A stretch of 64,000 bases of DNA from Limivivens faecihominis (GTDB lineage Bacteria; Bacillota; Clostridia; Lachnospirales; Lachnospiraceae). Below, piece after piece: positions 17,564-26,321 of this stretch (positions are counted from its first letter, which is position 1; every line of letters starts with the position of its first letter). The DNA lies in assembly GCF_020686945.1 (NCBI RefSeq), contig NZ_JAJEPR010000011.1, positions 38,788-102,787 on the forward strand, given 5' to 3'. The translations under genes and the position numbers were made by a program. The notes under the pieces are model-generated. The model worked only from the letters and a program-made list of their open reading frames with translations, made no database searches and had not been told where the DNA came from.

Positions 17564-17761
17564 TCTCCGAGGGCACCTGCGGTGGGCGTTGCCTGCCTTG
17601 CACCAGTCAAGAGGGGAAATAACCTTTCCCCTCCGTCCGCTGCGCTTCCTACCCCTTTGTATCCTTTGCATCTGCCCGTAACCCGGAAAACACACCCGGC
17701 TTTCGTCCATCTGCAAAGGCTTTTCTTGCTGCCCTCTATTTTACGGTAAGGGAGGAACTTT

Positions 17762-19465
17762 GTGAGTATGCGCACGAAATATGCCAGCACAAGGTTCGGC
17801 ATTGTAAAGCGGAGCAAAGGGCAGTCGGCGGTAGATGCAGCTTCTTACATCAGCAGGAGTGTTCTTGTCAGCGAGTATGACGGGAAAACGTATCGCCCGA
17901 AATACCATGAAGATTTGGTGCATTGTGAAATCAATCTCCCGGAATATGCACCGGAGGAATGGCTGGACAGGGCAGTGCTGTGGAACTCTGTGGAGCTGAA
18001 TGAGAAACAGAAAAATGCCCAGCTTTGCCGGACACTGAAAGCAGCACTTCCAAATGACTGGAGCTATGAGCTGGCAGAAGAAACGGTGCGGGATTATGTG
18101 CAGCGGAATTTTGTTTCCAAAGGGATGTGTGCGGACTGGGCAATCCATGATTCTGTTAATCAAAATGGCATCCATAACCTGCATTTCCATCTTATGCTCA
18201 CCCTGCGCCCGGTGGAAGAAAACGGGAAGTGGGGAGCCAAGCAGAGAAAGGAATATATCCTTAATAAAGACGGCAATAAAATCCGCAATAAGTCCGGACG
18301 GGGATTTAAGAGCAGGGCGGTAGATGTGAATGACTGGAATGAAAAAGGTAATTCCCGGAAATGGAGAAAGGATTTGACGGACACCATCAATGTGGTGAAT
18401 GACCGGATCGGACTGCCGGAATACTGGGAACACCGTTCTTTTAAAGAGCTGGGACTGGAGCAGGAGCCGACCAGACACTTAGGCCCGATTGCCAGTGCAT
18501 TGGAGAGGAAAGGCATCCGTACCGAAAAAGGGGATGCGAACCGGGCAATCATGGAGCATAACCAGACGCTGCAAAGGGCAAGGATGTTCTATGATATTGC
18601 ATGGAACAGTGTAAAAAATTTGGAGAAATGGGAACAGGAAAAAGCTGCGGAAGCTGCAAAGAATGCCGCAGAAAAGAAAGCAGGAAAAATGGCAGGAGAC
18701 ATCCCTGCGGCACAGGAAGGTGAAGCAGAACAGACAGCAGTTGGTTCGATACAGAAAGAAACTTCCGGTACAAAGGAAGTCAGCGTGTTTGCAGCGATGA
18801 AAAATGAGGTTCTGGAAATGCTGGAACGTATTCTTGCAGCATTTGGAAGGCTTCATCTGCCGCTGATACAGGCACCGAATTTTAAAAAGGTAAGTAATCG
18901 TGCAGCACTGATGGATATTGAAAACGTGCGGAGGTTCGTGGAAGAAAAAGGCATTGACAGCTTTGAAGCACTGGAAACCTTTGCAGTACAGCAAGAAGCT
19001 TCCAAGAAAGAAGCAGAGGAAATCTGCAACAGAGATGGAAGGGAAATCCGGCGGTTAAAGGAAATGTCAGAGGCTTATGCCGCCTATGCTCCATACATTC
19101 CCATCCGTAATGAATATCTGCAGAAGAAAGGAATCGCACAGGCAGTTTATCACAGCCAGCATAAGAAAGAACTGGAAACGGCGAAAGAACTCCGTATTCC
19201 GGTCTATGAACTTCTTCGGGAAGGAGAAAAATTCACACCGAAAAAGTGGGAAGCACAGATCAAAGAGCTGACACAGGAATACGAGAAACAGTCCAGACGT
19301 TACGGCAGGAGTACCGTCAATCTTGCCTATGTGGAGCTGCTTCGTCATAACCGGAAGATGGATGAGCGGGATCAGAAGAACAAAGACCAGTCCCAGAGCC
19401 GACAGCATGAAAAAATGGACAGGGGGCAGAAGCAAAAGAAGAAACATCAGGAAATGGAACTTTAG
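17762..19465 (+). CDS. MobA/MobL-family relaxase of the IME
   Basis: A 567-residue relaxase. The N-terminus (RFGIVKRSKGQSAVDAASYI) is the classical MobA/MobL opening. The metal-binding triad HNLHFH lies at 138-143, preceded by DWAIHD. The C-terminal half is long coiled coil (residues 290-560) without a helicase or primase domain. The GTG start at 17762 is placed by GGGAGG seven bases upstream. It would nick the IME oriT and lead the strand into a helper conjugation pore. Confidence 0.9.
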   Translation: MSMRTKYASTRFGIVKRSKGQSAVDAASYISRSVLVSEYDGKTYRPKYHEDLVHCEINLPEYAPEEWLDRAVLWNSVELNEKQKNAQLCRTLKAALPNDWSYELAEETVRDYVQRNFVSKGMCADWAIHDSVNQNGIHNLHFHLMLTLRPVEENGKWGAKQRKEYILNKDGNKIRNKSGRGFKSRAVDVNDWNEKGNSRKWRKDLTDTINVVNDRIGLPEYWEHRSFKELGLEQEPTRHLGPIASALERKGIRTEKGDANRAIMEHNQTLQRARMFYDIAWNSVKNLEKWEQEKAAEAAKNAAEKKAGKMAGDIPAAQEGEAEQTAVGSIQKETSGTKEVSVFAAMKNEVLEMLERILAAFGRLHLPLIQAPNFKKVSNRAALMDIENVRRFVEEKGIDSFEALETFAVQQEASKKEAEEICNRDGREIRRLKEMSEAYAAYAPYIPIRNEYLQKKGIAQAVYHSQHKKELETAKELRIPVYELLREGEKFTPKKWEAQIKELTQEYEKQSRRYGRSTVNLAYVELLRHNRKMDERDQKNKDQSQSRQHEKMDRGQKQKKKHQEMEL

Positions 19466-19527
19466 ATTTATACATCGTTAAGGAAAATCTGCCGGGATGT
19501 TCCCCGGCAGGCAGAAAGGAGATTGCA

Positions 19528-19797
19528 ATGAGTAAAGATTGCAGGACTACGAAAAACAGAAACAATAGTTTGACAGTTGGTGTGCTGGCAGGGATAATCC
19601 TCTGCCAGCATTGGTATTTATGGAGGGATTTTATGCAGAGAAAAGCAGGGAACCGCCGGAGAGAACCCATCCGCTATGTGGTGGAACACGTTTATTCCGG
19701 CAAGGAGAGCATGGAAAAGGTACTGACTGCCGTTAGTGAAGAAGCGGCGAAACAGAATGTAAAGGAGAAACTGGAAAATCAGAAAAAGGTGGGATGA
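19528..19797 (+). CDS. Small basic IME protein between relaxase and recombinase
   Basis: An 89-residue protein with GAAAGGAG before the ATG. Residues 14-30 are hydrophobic (SLTVGVLAGIILCQHWYL) and could be a weak membrane segment. The remainder (RRREPIRYVVEHVYSGKESM) is basic and matches the short conserved protein often seen before the recombinase in this family. A second start at 19633 with GGAGGG would yield only that conserved part. Function unknown. Confidence 0.6.
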   Translation: MSKDCRTTKNRNNSLTVGVLAGIILCQHWYLWRDFMQRKAGNRRREPIRYVVEHVYSGKESMEKVLTAVSEEAAKQNVKEKLENQKKVG

Positions 19798-19917
19798 GAA
19801 AAGATGCAGATTTCACCGGAAAAATAAAATCAGCAGTTGCAGGAGGTGGCAGGAATCGCTATAATAAAGACAGCGTATTTCTGTCACTGGATATTGAAGA
19901 AACCACAGGAGGTCAAT

Positions 19918-21543
19918 ATGCAGACAACAGAAATCAGAGAAACATGGACAGCACTTTATGCAAGATTATCATTGGATGACGGCAATGTGGGCGAGAGCAT
20001 GAGCATCCAGAGCCAGAAGGCGATCCTTACAAGAAAAGCAGAAGAACTGGGAATTTATAATTATCGGTTTTATGTAGATGATGGTTATTCCGGTACGAAT
20101 TTCAACCGTCCGTCCTTTCAACAGATGATAGCGGACATCGAAGCAGGAAAAGTTACCTGTGTGATCACAAAAGACCTTTCGAGATTAGGCAGGAACTATC
20201 TGGAGAGCGGTGCTTATATCGAGGTATTTTTCCCAAAACATCAGGTACGGTATATCGCCGTGAATGACGGTGTGGATTCCGCAAACAGCGGTGAGATGGA
20301 TATTACCCCGTTTAAGAACATTCTTAATGAGTTTTATTCAAGGGATGTTTCTAAAAAGGTGAAGTCAGGTAAGTACATCCGGGCAAGCCAGGGAAAATTC
20401 ATGGGAACACACGCACCATTCGGGTATCAGAAAGACCCGGAGGATAAAAACCACCTGATTGCTGATGAAGAAACCGCACCAACCGTCCGTTATATTTTCC
20501 AGCTTGCACTTCAGGGAATGGGAAACAATAAAATCGGGAAAATCCTTTATGAACAGAAAATCCCAAAGCCGGCATATTATAAACCGGAATATTTTGGAAA
20601 GTTTCTGGTAAAAGAAGATGATGCCTATAACTGGAAACAGGAAACCGTTATCCGGATTTTACGCAACCCGCTTTACAAAGGCTATTTCTGGGTGCAGAAA
20701 TATGATAAGAAGCATTTCAAGCAGGAAACAAGGGGTTATATCCCCATGAGTGAGCGAACCATTATTCCCAGTGACCATGAGGCACTTGTTGATGAACACA
20801 CATGGGATACGGTGCAGGAAATCCTTGACCGCCATACGAAAGTCAAGCCCTGTACTTCCGGGTATGAGAATAAGTTCCGGGGCATTTTAAAATGTGCCGA
20901 CTGCGGAAGTACCCTGATGGTGCATACCGATGGCAGGAATAAAGAGAAGCCAGTCATCGAACGGACTTTTTATCAGTGCCGCATCTACCGTGTGAGGGGA
21001 ACCGGGTTCTGCAGCCAGCACCGCATCAATGCGGACGATCTGGAGAAACTTGTACTTGCGGACATCCAGACCCATGCAAAAAAGGTCATAAAAAACCGGG
21101 AGAAATTCATGCGGAAGGTACTGGGGCAGATGGATATGACAGCGGCGAATAACCAGGAAAATATCCAGAAAAAGCTGGAGAAACTGGAGAAAAAGCTCCT
21201 CGAATCGGACAGACAGTTCATCAAGCTGTATGAGGATTTTACAAAGCAGCTTGTGTCAGAACAGCAGTTCCGGATGTTGTCCACCCATTTTGAACAGGAA
21301 AAGAAAGAAACAACCGAAGAAATTGAAAAACTGAAAACTACGGCTGACAATCTGAAGGACAGCACCTGCAAAGTGGAACAGCTTGCCAATGAAATGGCAG
21401 AATGTGCAGAGATCAAAGAGCTGACCACAGCCATAGTAAACCGTCTTATCGAAAAGATTGAGGTATCTGAACCTCAGACCATCGATGGAGAGAAAGTCCA
21501 GAATATCCGGATTTTCTACAAGTTCGTTGGAGAAATCAATTAA
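19918..21543 (+). CDS. Large serine recombinase of the IME
   Basis: A 541-residue TnpX/TndX-like recombinase. The resolvase domain holds catalytic Ser18 (YARLS), the DDGYSGTNFNRPSF motif and KDLSRLGRN arginines. The recombinase domain follows (residues 170-290), then a zinc ribbon starting with CADCGS at 326, and a long coiled coil (390-490). I choose the ATG at 19918 because AGGAGGTC precedes it; frames further upstream lack a site. The stop lies 34 bases from the right end of the element. It should catalyse integration and, with a directionality factor, excision at GA cores. Confidence 0.95.
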   Translation: MQTTEIRETWTALYARLSLDDGNVGESMSIQSQKAILTRKAEELGIYNYRFYVDDGYSGTNFNRPSFQQMIADIEAGKVTCVITKDLSRLGRNYLESGAYIEVFFPKHQVRYIAVNDGVDSANSGEMDITPFKNILNEFYSRDVSKKVKSGKYIRASQGKFMGTHAPFGYQKDPEDKNHLIADEETAPTVRYIFQLALQGMGNNKIGKILYEQKIPKPAYYKPEYFGKFLVKEDDAYNWKQETVIRILRNPLYKGYFWVQKYDKKHFKQETRGYIPMSERTIIPSDHEALVDEHTWDTVQEILDRHTKVKPCTSGYENKFRGILKCADCGSTLMVHTDGRNKEKPVIERTFYQCRIYRVRGTGFCSQHRINADDLEKLVLADIQTHAKKVIKNREKFMRKVLGQMDMTAANNQENIQKKLEKLEKKLLESDRQFIKLYEDFTKQLVSEQQFRMLSTHFEQEKKETTEEIEKLKTTADNLKDSTCKVEQLANEMAECAEIKELTTAIVNRLIEKIEVSEPQTIDGEKVQNIRIFYKFVGEIN

Positions 21544-21550
21544 ATTTCCA

Positions 21551-21590
21551 TAATGTACCTATAATTCAAGAGCCATTGAACTTGCACCGG
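21551..21590 (+). repeat. Right attachment site of the IME
   Basis: Element sequence ends ...TGTACCTATAATTCAAGAGCCATT, then the GA core (21578-21579), then helicase sequence ACTTGCACCGG. CCTATAAT (21559-21566) is the inverted partner of ATTATAGG at the left end. Confidence 0.7.
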
Positions 21591-23281
21591 AAGGAACAGG
21601 ATATCGTGCAAAGTTCAGATTTGCACGGTTTTATAATATTCCGGAACTGATGAATATGTTTAAGGAGATTGCAGATATCAAGACTTCCGATCAGTTGAAG
21701 CTTCCTGTGCCGGAAGCAGAATATGAAACAGTGGTGCTGAAACCAACGGAACAGCAGAAAGAAATCGTAGAAAGCCTTGGAGAACGTGCAGAAGTTGTCA
21801 GAAATGGTGGGGTAGATGCCTCCGTTGATAATATGCTGAAAATCACCAATGATGGAAGAAAGTTAGCACTGGATCAGCGTTTAGTGAACGAATTATTGCC
21901 AGACAATCCAGAAAGCAAAATATCAGTATGTGCAGAGAAAAGCTATGAAATCTGGAAAGATACAGCAGCACAGAAATCAGCACAGTTGATTTTCTGTGAT
22001 TTGAGTACACCGAAAGGCGATGGCAGTTTTAATGTCTACGACGACCTGAAACGGAAACTGATGGAAAAAGGAGTGCCGGAAAAAGAGATTGCTTTTATTC
22101 ATGATGCAAATACAGAAGCTAAGAAGACGGAGCTGTTTGGAAAAGTGAAATCCGGACAGGTTCGTTTTTTGATTGGTTCTACAGCAAAGATGGGTGCAGG
22201 AACCAATGTGCAGGATCGTCTGATTGCGTTGCATCATCTGGATATTGGCTGGAAACCATCTGACTTGGAACAGAGGGAAGGACGTATTATCCGTCAGGGA
22301 AACCATAATAAAAAGGTTCATATCTTCCGGTATGTAACAGAATCCACATTCGACAGTTATATGTGGCAGCTGATTGAGAATAAGCAGAAATTCATTTCTC
22401 AGATTATGACCAGTAAAGCACCTGTGCGAAGCTGTGAAGATGTGGATGAAGCGGCACTTTCTTATGCGGAGGTCAAGGCCCTTGCAACTGGAAATCCGGC
22501 AGTAAAAGAAAAGATGGCATTGGATGTGGACGTAGCAAAGTTGAAACTTTTAAAAGCGAACCACATGAATAACCAGTACCGCCTGGAGGATGATATTGCA
22601 AGGAATTTTCCACAACAGATTGCAAAACTGACGGAGATCATAGACAGCTACAAGGTAGATATCGCTCATTATTCTGAGCATAAAATCATAGATCCAGAGC
22701 TGTTTTCTATGGAAATCAGTGGCAAAGTGTTCACAGAAAAGAAAGAGGCAGGTATGGCACTTCTGGCGGTCTGCAAAGACATTAAGTCTGTGGATGCAGC
22801 TATGGATATTGGAAGCTATCAGGGATTTAACATGAGAATCCAATTCGACAGTTGGAGCAAAGAGTTTATCCTGTCTGTAAAGCATGAATCGGTAGCTAAA
22901 GTTCGATTGGGAGCCGATGCTCTAGGAAATATCACTCGTATCAATAATCTTTTAGAAAGTTATCCGGAGAAACTGGCAGAAGCAGAACAACGGCTGGAAA
23001 CGGTACAGGAGCAGCTGGCAAATGCCAAAGAGGAAGTCGGGAAGCCATTTCCAAAAGAAGAGGAACTGAACCAAAAACTGGAGCGGCTGTCAGAGTTAAA
23101 TGCACTTCTCAATATGGATGAACGGGAAGATACAGAAACAGAGCAGTCGGAATCAAAAGAGAAAGAAGAAAGACCGGCACGAGGTTCTATCCATGAGAAA
23201 CTGCAGATTTATAAAGAAAAGAGTCAGCGGGAAAGTGAAACTGGCAAGGAAACCAGAAAACGGGATTTCGGTCTGGAATAA
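21578..23281 (+). CDS. SNF2-type helicase, C-terminal part (displaced by the IME)
   Basis: Continues the helicase from residue 1864 (IELAPEGTGYRAK...) to residue 2430. It carries the C-terminal RecA lobe with the GTNVQDRL and QREGRIIRQG (near 2095) motifs, then a long coiled coil and a basic tail (RGSIHEKLQIYKEK, ending RDFGLE). No good ribosome site precedes the first ATG (21650), so separate translation is doubtful. Any transcript would have to come from the IME right end. It is followed by a terminator. Confidence 0.88.
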   Translation, partial: ELAPEGTGYRAKFRFARFYNIPELMNMFKEIADIKTSDQLKLPVPEAEYETVVLKPTEQQKEIVESLGERAEVVRNGGVDASVDNMLKITNDGRKLALDQRLVNELLPDNPESKISVCAEKSYEIWKDTAAQKSAQLIFCDLSTPKGDGSFNVYDDLKRKLMEKGVPEKEIAFIHDANTEAKKTELFGKVKSGQVRFLIGSTAKMGAGTNVQDRLIALHHLDIGWKPSDLEQREGRIIRQGNHNKKVHIFRYVTESTFDSYMWQLIENKQKFISQIMTSKAPVRSCEDVDEAALSYAEVKALATGNPAVKEKMALDVDVAKLKLLKANHMNNQYRLEDDIARNFPQQIAKLTEIIDSYKVDIAHYSEHKIIDPELFSMEISGKVFTEKKEAGMALLAVCKDIKSVDAAMDIGSYQGFNMRIQFDSWSKEFILSVKHESVAKVRLGADALGNITRINNLLESYPEKLAEAEQRLETVQEQLANAKEEVGKPFPKEEELNQKLERLSELNALLNMDEREDTETEQSESKEKEERPARGSIHEKLQIYKEKSQRESETGKETRKRDFGLE

Positions 23282-23290
23282 ATAGGAAAG

Positions 23291-23337
23291 ATGGCATAAT
23301 TTGGTAGAAGAAGGTTCTGTCGGTTATGCCATTTTTT
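23291..23337 (+). terminator. Terminator after the helicase gene
   Basis: ATGGCATAA (23291-23299) pairs perfectly with TTATGCCAT (23324-23332), followed by six T. Confidence 0.8.
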
Positions 23338-23357
23338 AGAACACAGGAGGAATTTAT

Positions 23358-26108
23358 ATGGCAAGAAACAGGATAACGGGCAGAGAAACACAGAAAATGC
23401 AGGAATATACGCAGGAACAGATCAGTCAGGCAGAGCGTAGAGGCATAGAATTTCCAACAGATGTAAAAGAACAGCTTTTTGAATATGCGAATCTGATCGG
23501 TGAGGAAGAGAAAGTTAGGACTCTGGTAAGAAATCTAGCAGATGCAGTGATCCAGGCAGATAAAGAAGGGGTAGAGGATTTGCTGGATGACGCAAAAATG
23601 GATATTCAAGAACTGCCGGATCCAACCATAGGTAAGCTAGAATTACGTGACTATGGATATACAGCAGAAGATATGGTACCGCTTAGAAAAGAAGCAGCTC
23701 TTGATTATCACAGAATGGGTTCTAAGATTTATTGCCTTGGAAGTGATGGCAGTAAAGGTGAATATGCGAGTAAAGAAATGATACAGGCGCATGAAGGTCT
23801 GTTTGGAATGGAATCGAAGATGTGGGAACGGATAGAGGAGAATGATCTGGATTATGCCGATGAAGATTTTGGAGCATTTCAGGAGCCTATGAGTGTGATC
23901 AATCAGGAAGAAGCACTGAAATTATACGATGCCGGAGCAGATATTTATTTGATTACTAATTTTTCATCACCGATCTATGTCACGGAACGCATGGAAATTG
24001 AACGAGGACCGGAACATTATCAGATGTCCATGGCAGAACTGGAGCGTTTCCGTAACCTGGAATGGGAAATGCAGAAATATCCACAGATTCAGTCTTTGAA
24101 AGAGGCAAACCTGTTGTTAGGAACAAGGCGAACCTTTGGTATTTATCAGATCAAGGACGATTCACCGGGCGAAAACTATGCATTTATGAATATGCGCTTT
24201 ATTGAAAGTCATGGTATGCAGATAAAAAAAGAAGATTATAAGCTGGTCTATGTTGGCGAATTACTGGGAAATATGTCACTGGATGATATCTTTGAAAGAT
24301 TCAACATTGACAGAGCGGAAGACTTCCGGGGACATTCCCTGTCAGTCAGTGATATCGTGGTTCTGAATGACGGAGAAAATGTAACCGCTCATTTTGTAGA
24401 CAGTATCAGTTTTGAACAGCTGGATTCTTTCCTGAATCTGGAAGAGCAGGTTCTTAGTGAACTGGCATATGAGGTGGGAGAACGTTACTTTGCTATTCAG
24501 AGGACAGAAGAAGGATATGATTATTCCTTTTATGATGAAGATTTCCGTCTGCTGGATGGTGGAGTCTATGAGAATGATGAAATTTCTATTGAAGAAGCGG
24601 CAGAGGAACTTTTGGAAGACGAAGGATGGACTGGAGAACACATCCGTGGGGATTATGATCAGTTGATGGAAAAGGTAGAAGAAATGGATGAGGTTGTAAT
24701 GGCAGAGATTCAGAAAAGCCAGGGCGAATATAAGCCTTTGGCAAAGGTGGAGGAACTGGAAGAGGCGAATTATAACATGATTGATAACGTCCTCAACAAT
24801 ATGCCACCGAAGAAAGAGCCTTATCTGGAATACTTTGCCACAGAATGCGATGAGTTCCATGACATGGGAGCTTATGAAAAAAGTACCGATGTTAATCAGA
24901 TAGCTGCAGTCTATGAAAAATATAGGGAGAATCCAGAAACAGCTTATCTGGGATGCTCAATGGGAATTATCTATCGTGATCCGGAAGACAGTTACTATGA
25001 TGAAGCCGAATTTGCAATCGTTAAAGGAAATACCGTACTTGGAAATCTGATGGATGATGTTCGATTTTATGGAGAACTTGCACTGGTACGGGAAGGAATT
25101 GAAAAAATTCATGAAGCATTGCCGGATTATAAGTATGTACCGATGCGGGATGTTCGGGAAGCGATGTATCCAGAGAAGATGACCACAGAACAGCTGGCAG
25201 AGGCAATGGATGAGATTGCAGAAGCTTTTGATCCGTATGAGTATCGGGATAATGTTGAGCTGGGAGAAAATACGGTACAGGAAGTAATGTTGGATTTACA
25301 AAGTGGTAATATTCATTCCTATATTTCGTATCTGAAGGATATCGTAGATGAAGAATGTGACCAGTCTGTGCGTGCAGGTGTATTGATTGAAAGACTGAAA
25401 GCCTATGAACCTGAACTTCCAAAGGATATGGAACCAATGGTGTATGTGAATTATTGTGAGAAAAGTGAGCTGGGGAATCCAAGATGCCAGAAGTTATCTG
25501 ATTTGGATTCAAGAACCGTAGAACAGGACAAAGCCTGGTATGCTGATCGTGATCCAAGCACCAACGAACCAAAAACGACAGCACAGATGTTTTTCACAGT
25601 ATATTATGCTGAGAAGGGCGACAAGATGTTGCATCATTTTCAAGGTAAGATAGATATTGGTACCGGAAACGGCGGTATTATCAGTCAGTTAAAGATGCAG
25701 AATGAAATGAAATTGACGGATGAAAGCTGGATCAGCTACCAGCAAGGAAAAGGTAATGAAGAGTATCAGAAGTATATGGAAGATCTGACGGATATGCAGA
25801 ATCATGTACTGCCATATTTGCAGAGCTTTTGCAGTCTGGAAGAAAAAGGTGTGAAGGAGAGACGAGAACAGCAGGTGGTGGAAAGAAATGAGGGGAAAGA
25901 AGCTGTGTCAAGAGCTGGTGTTAAAGCAAATACAGCAGTTAAGGACGCAGGGAAAGCTGAAAGAAAGGCAGTAGCACAGAAAAAGGAAATGCCAGGAAAA
26001 GAAAAGAAACCGTCAATCCATGAACGCTTGGAAATCAATAAGAGAATCATCCAGGAAAAGCAGGGAAAAGATAAGCCGGAGAGAGGAGCTGATTTGGGTG
26101 TAAGATAA
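23358..26108 (+). CDS. YodL-domain ICE protein
   Basis: A 916-residue acidic cytoplasmic protein typical of Tn1549/CTnBST-like elements, placed directly after the SNF2 gene. A YodL-like domain is visible near residues 250-360 (TFGIYQIKDDSP ... FRGHSLSVSDIVVLNDG). DUF4316-like material and an antirestriction-like acidic region follow. The C-terminus is basic and ends KKPSIHERLEINKR ... ADLGVR, echoing the tails of DUF5688 and the helicase. A CAGGAGGAA site precedes the ATG. Function is unknown; co-occurrence with the helicase suggests a role in transfer or in the recipient. Confidence 0.8.
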   Translation: MARNRITGRETQKMQEYTQEQISQAERRGIEFPTDVKEQLFEYANLIGEEEKVRTLVRNLADAVIQADKEGVEDLLDDAKMDIQELPDPTIGKLELRDYGYTAEDMVPLRKEAALDYHRMGSKIYCLGSDGSKGEYASKEMIQAHEGLFGMESKMWERIEENDLDYADEDFGAFQEPMSVINQEEALKLYDAGADIYLITNFSSPIYVTERMEIERGPEHYQMSMAELERFRNLEWEMQKYPQIQSLKEANLLLGTRRTFGIYQIKDDSPGENYAFMNMRFIESHGMQIKKEDYKLVYVGELLGNMSLDDIFERFNIDRAEDFRGHSLSVSDIVVLNDGENVTAHFVDSISFEQLDSFLNLEEQVLSELAYEVGERYFAIQRTEEGYDYSFYDEDFRLLDGGVYENDEISIEEAAEELLEDEGWTGEHIRGDYDQLMEKVEEMDEVVMAEIQKSQGEYKPLAKVEELEEANYNMIDNVLNNMPPKKEPYLEYFATECDEFHDMGAYEKSTDVNQIAAVYEKYRENPETAYLGCSMGIIYRDPEDSYYDEAEFAIVKGNTVLGNLMDDVRFYGELALVREGIEKIHEALPDYKYVPMRDVREAMYPEKMTTEQLAEAMDEIAEAFDPYEYRDNVELGENTVQEVMLDLQSGNIHSYISYLKDIVDEECDQSVRAGVLIERLKAYEPELPKDMEPMVYVNYCEKSELGNPRCQKLSDLDSRTVEQDKAWYADRDPSTNEPKTTAQMFFTVYYAEKGDKMLHHFQGKIDIGTGNGGIISQLKMQNEMKLTDESWISYQQGKGNEEYQKYMEDLTDMQNHVLPYLQSFCSLEEKGVKERREQQVVERNEGKEAVSRAGVKANTAVKDAGKAERKAVAQKKEMPGKEKKPSIHERLEINKRIIQEKQGKDKPERGADLGVR

Positions 26109-26132
26109 ACAGCGGATATTAAGCTACTAATG

Positions 26133-26165
26133 AGGATGTGGGAAGTTGATTCCTACATCCTTTTT
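26133..26165 (+). terminator. Terminator after the YodL gene
   Basis: AGGATGTGGGAA (26133-26144) pairs with TTCCTACATCCT (26150-26161), with one wobble and a 5-base loop, followed by five T. Confidence 0.85.
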
Positions 26166-26321
26166 AGTGCGTAAAGAACGATTGAATGTTATAATAAAAG
26201 CAGCCTGCAAATAAAAAGTCAAGGCTAAATTGAAGAACATTGAAAATTTTATACAGGTTGAAAATTAGGTATCAAAATAAGACCACCACACCAGTGCTGG
26301 TTTGAAAATATTAGTGGATAA

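Larger units (their letters stand above)
7579..21579 (+). mobile_element. 14-kb integrative mobilizable element inserted in the helicase gene
   Basis: The element is bounded by GA dinucleotides at 7579-7580 and 21578-21579. It carries its own large serine recombinase next to the right end, an excisionase-like gene, a MobA/MobL relaxase with an oriT-like region, and cargo. The inner ends are imperfect inverted repeats sharing ATTATAGG and ACAT. Removing the DNA between the two GA copies fuses ATC-GA to A-CTT-GCA and restores the helicase frame exactly. It encodes no conjugation apparatus, so it would depend on a helper. Cargo at 7.9-14.5 kb is clearly more AT-rich than the mobility half (15.3-21.5 kb), which suggests a composite history. 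Confidence 0.85.

Noticed and set aside
16991..17716. A 241-residue minus-strand ORF over the IME accessory gene and oriT
   Set aside because: Composition (Pro, Phe, His, Cys-rich) is typical of a reverse-strand shadow, and it covers a coiled-coil gene and structured DNA.
17354..17749. A 131-residue plus ORF across the IME oriT
   Set aside because: No ribosome site, out of frame with the coiled-coil gene, and dominated by repeats of the oriT stems; better read as non-coding.
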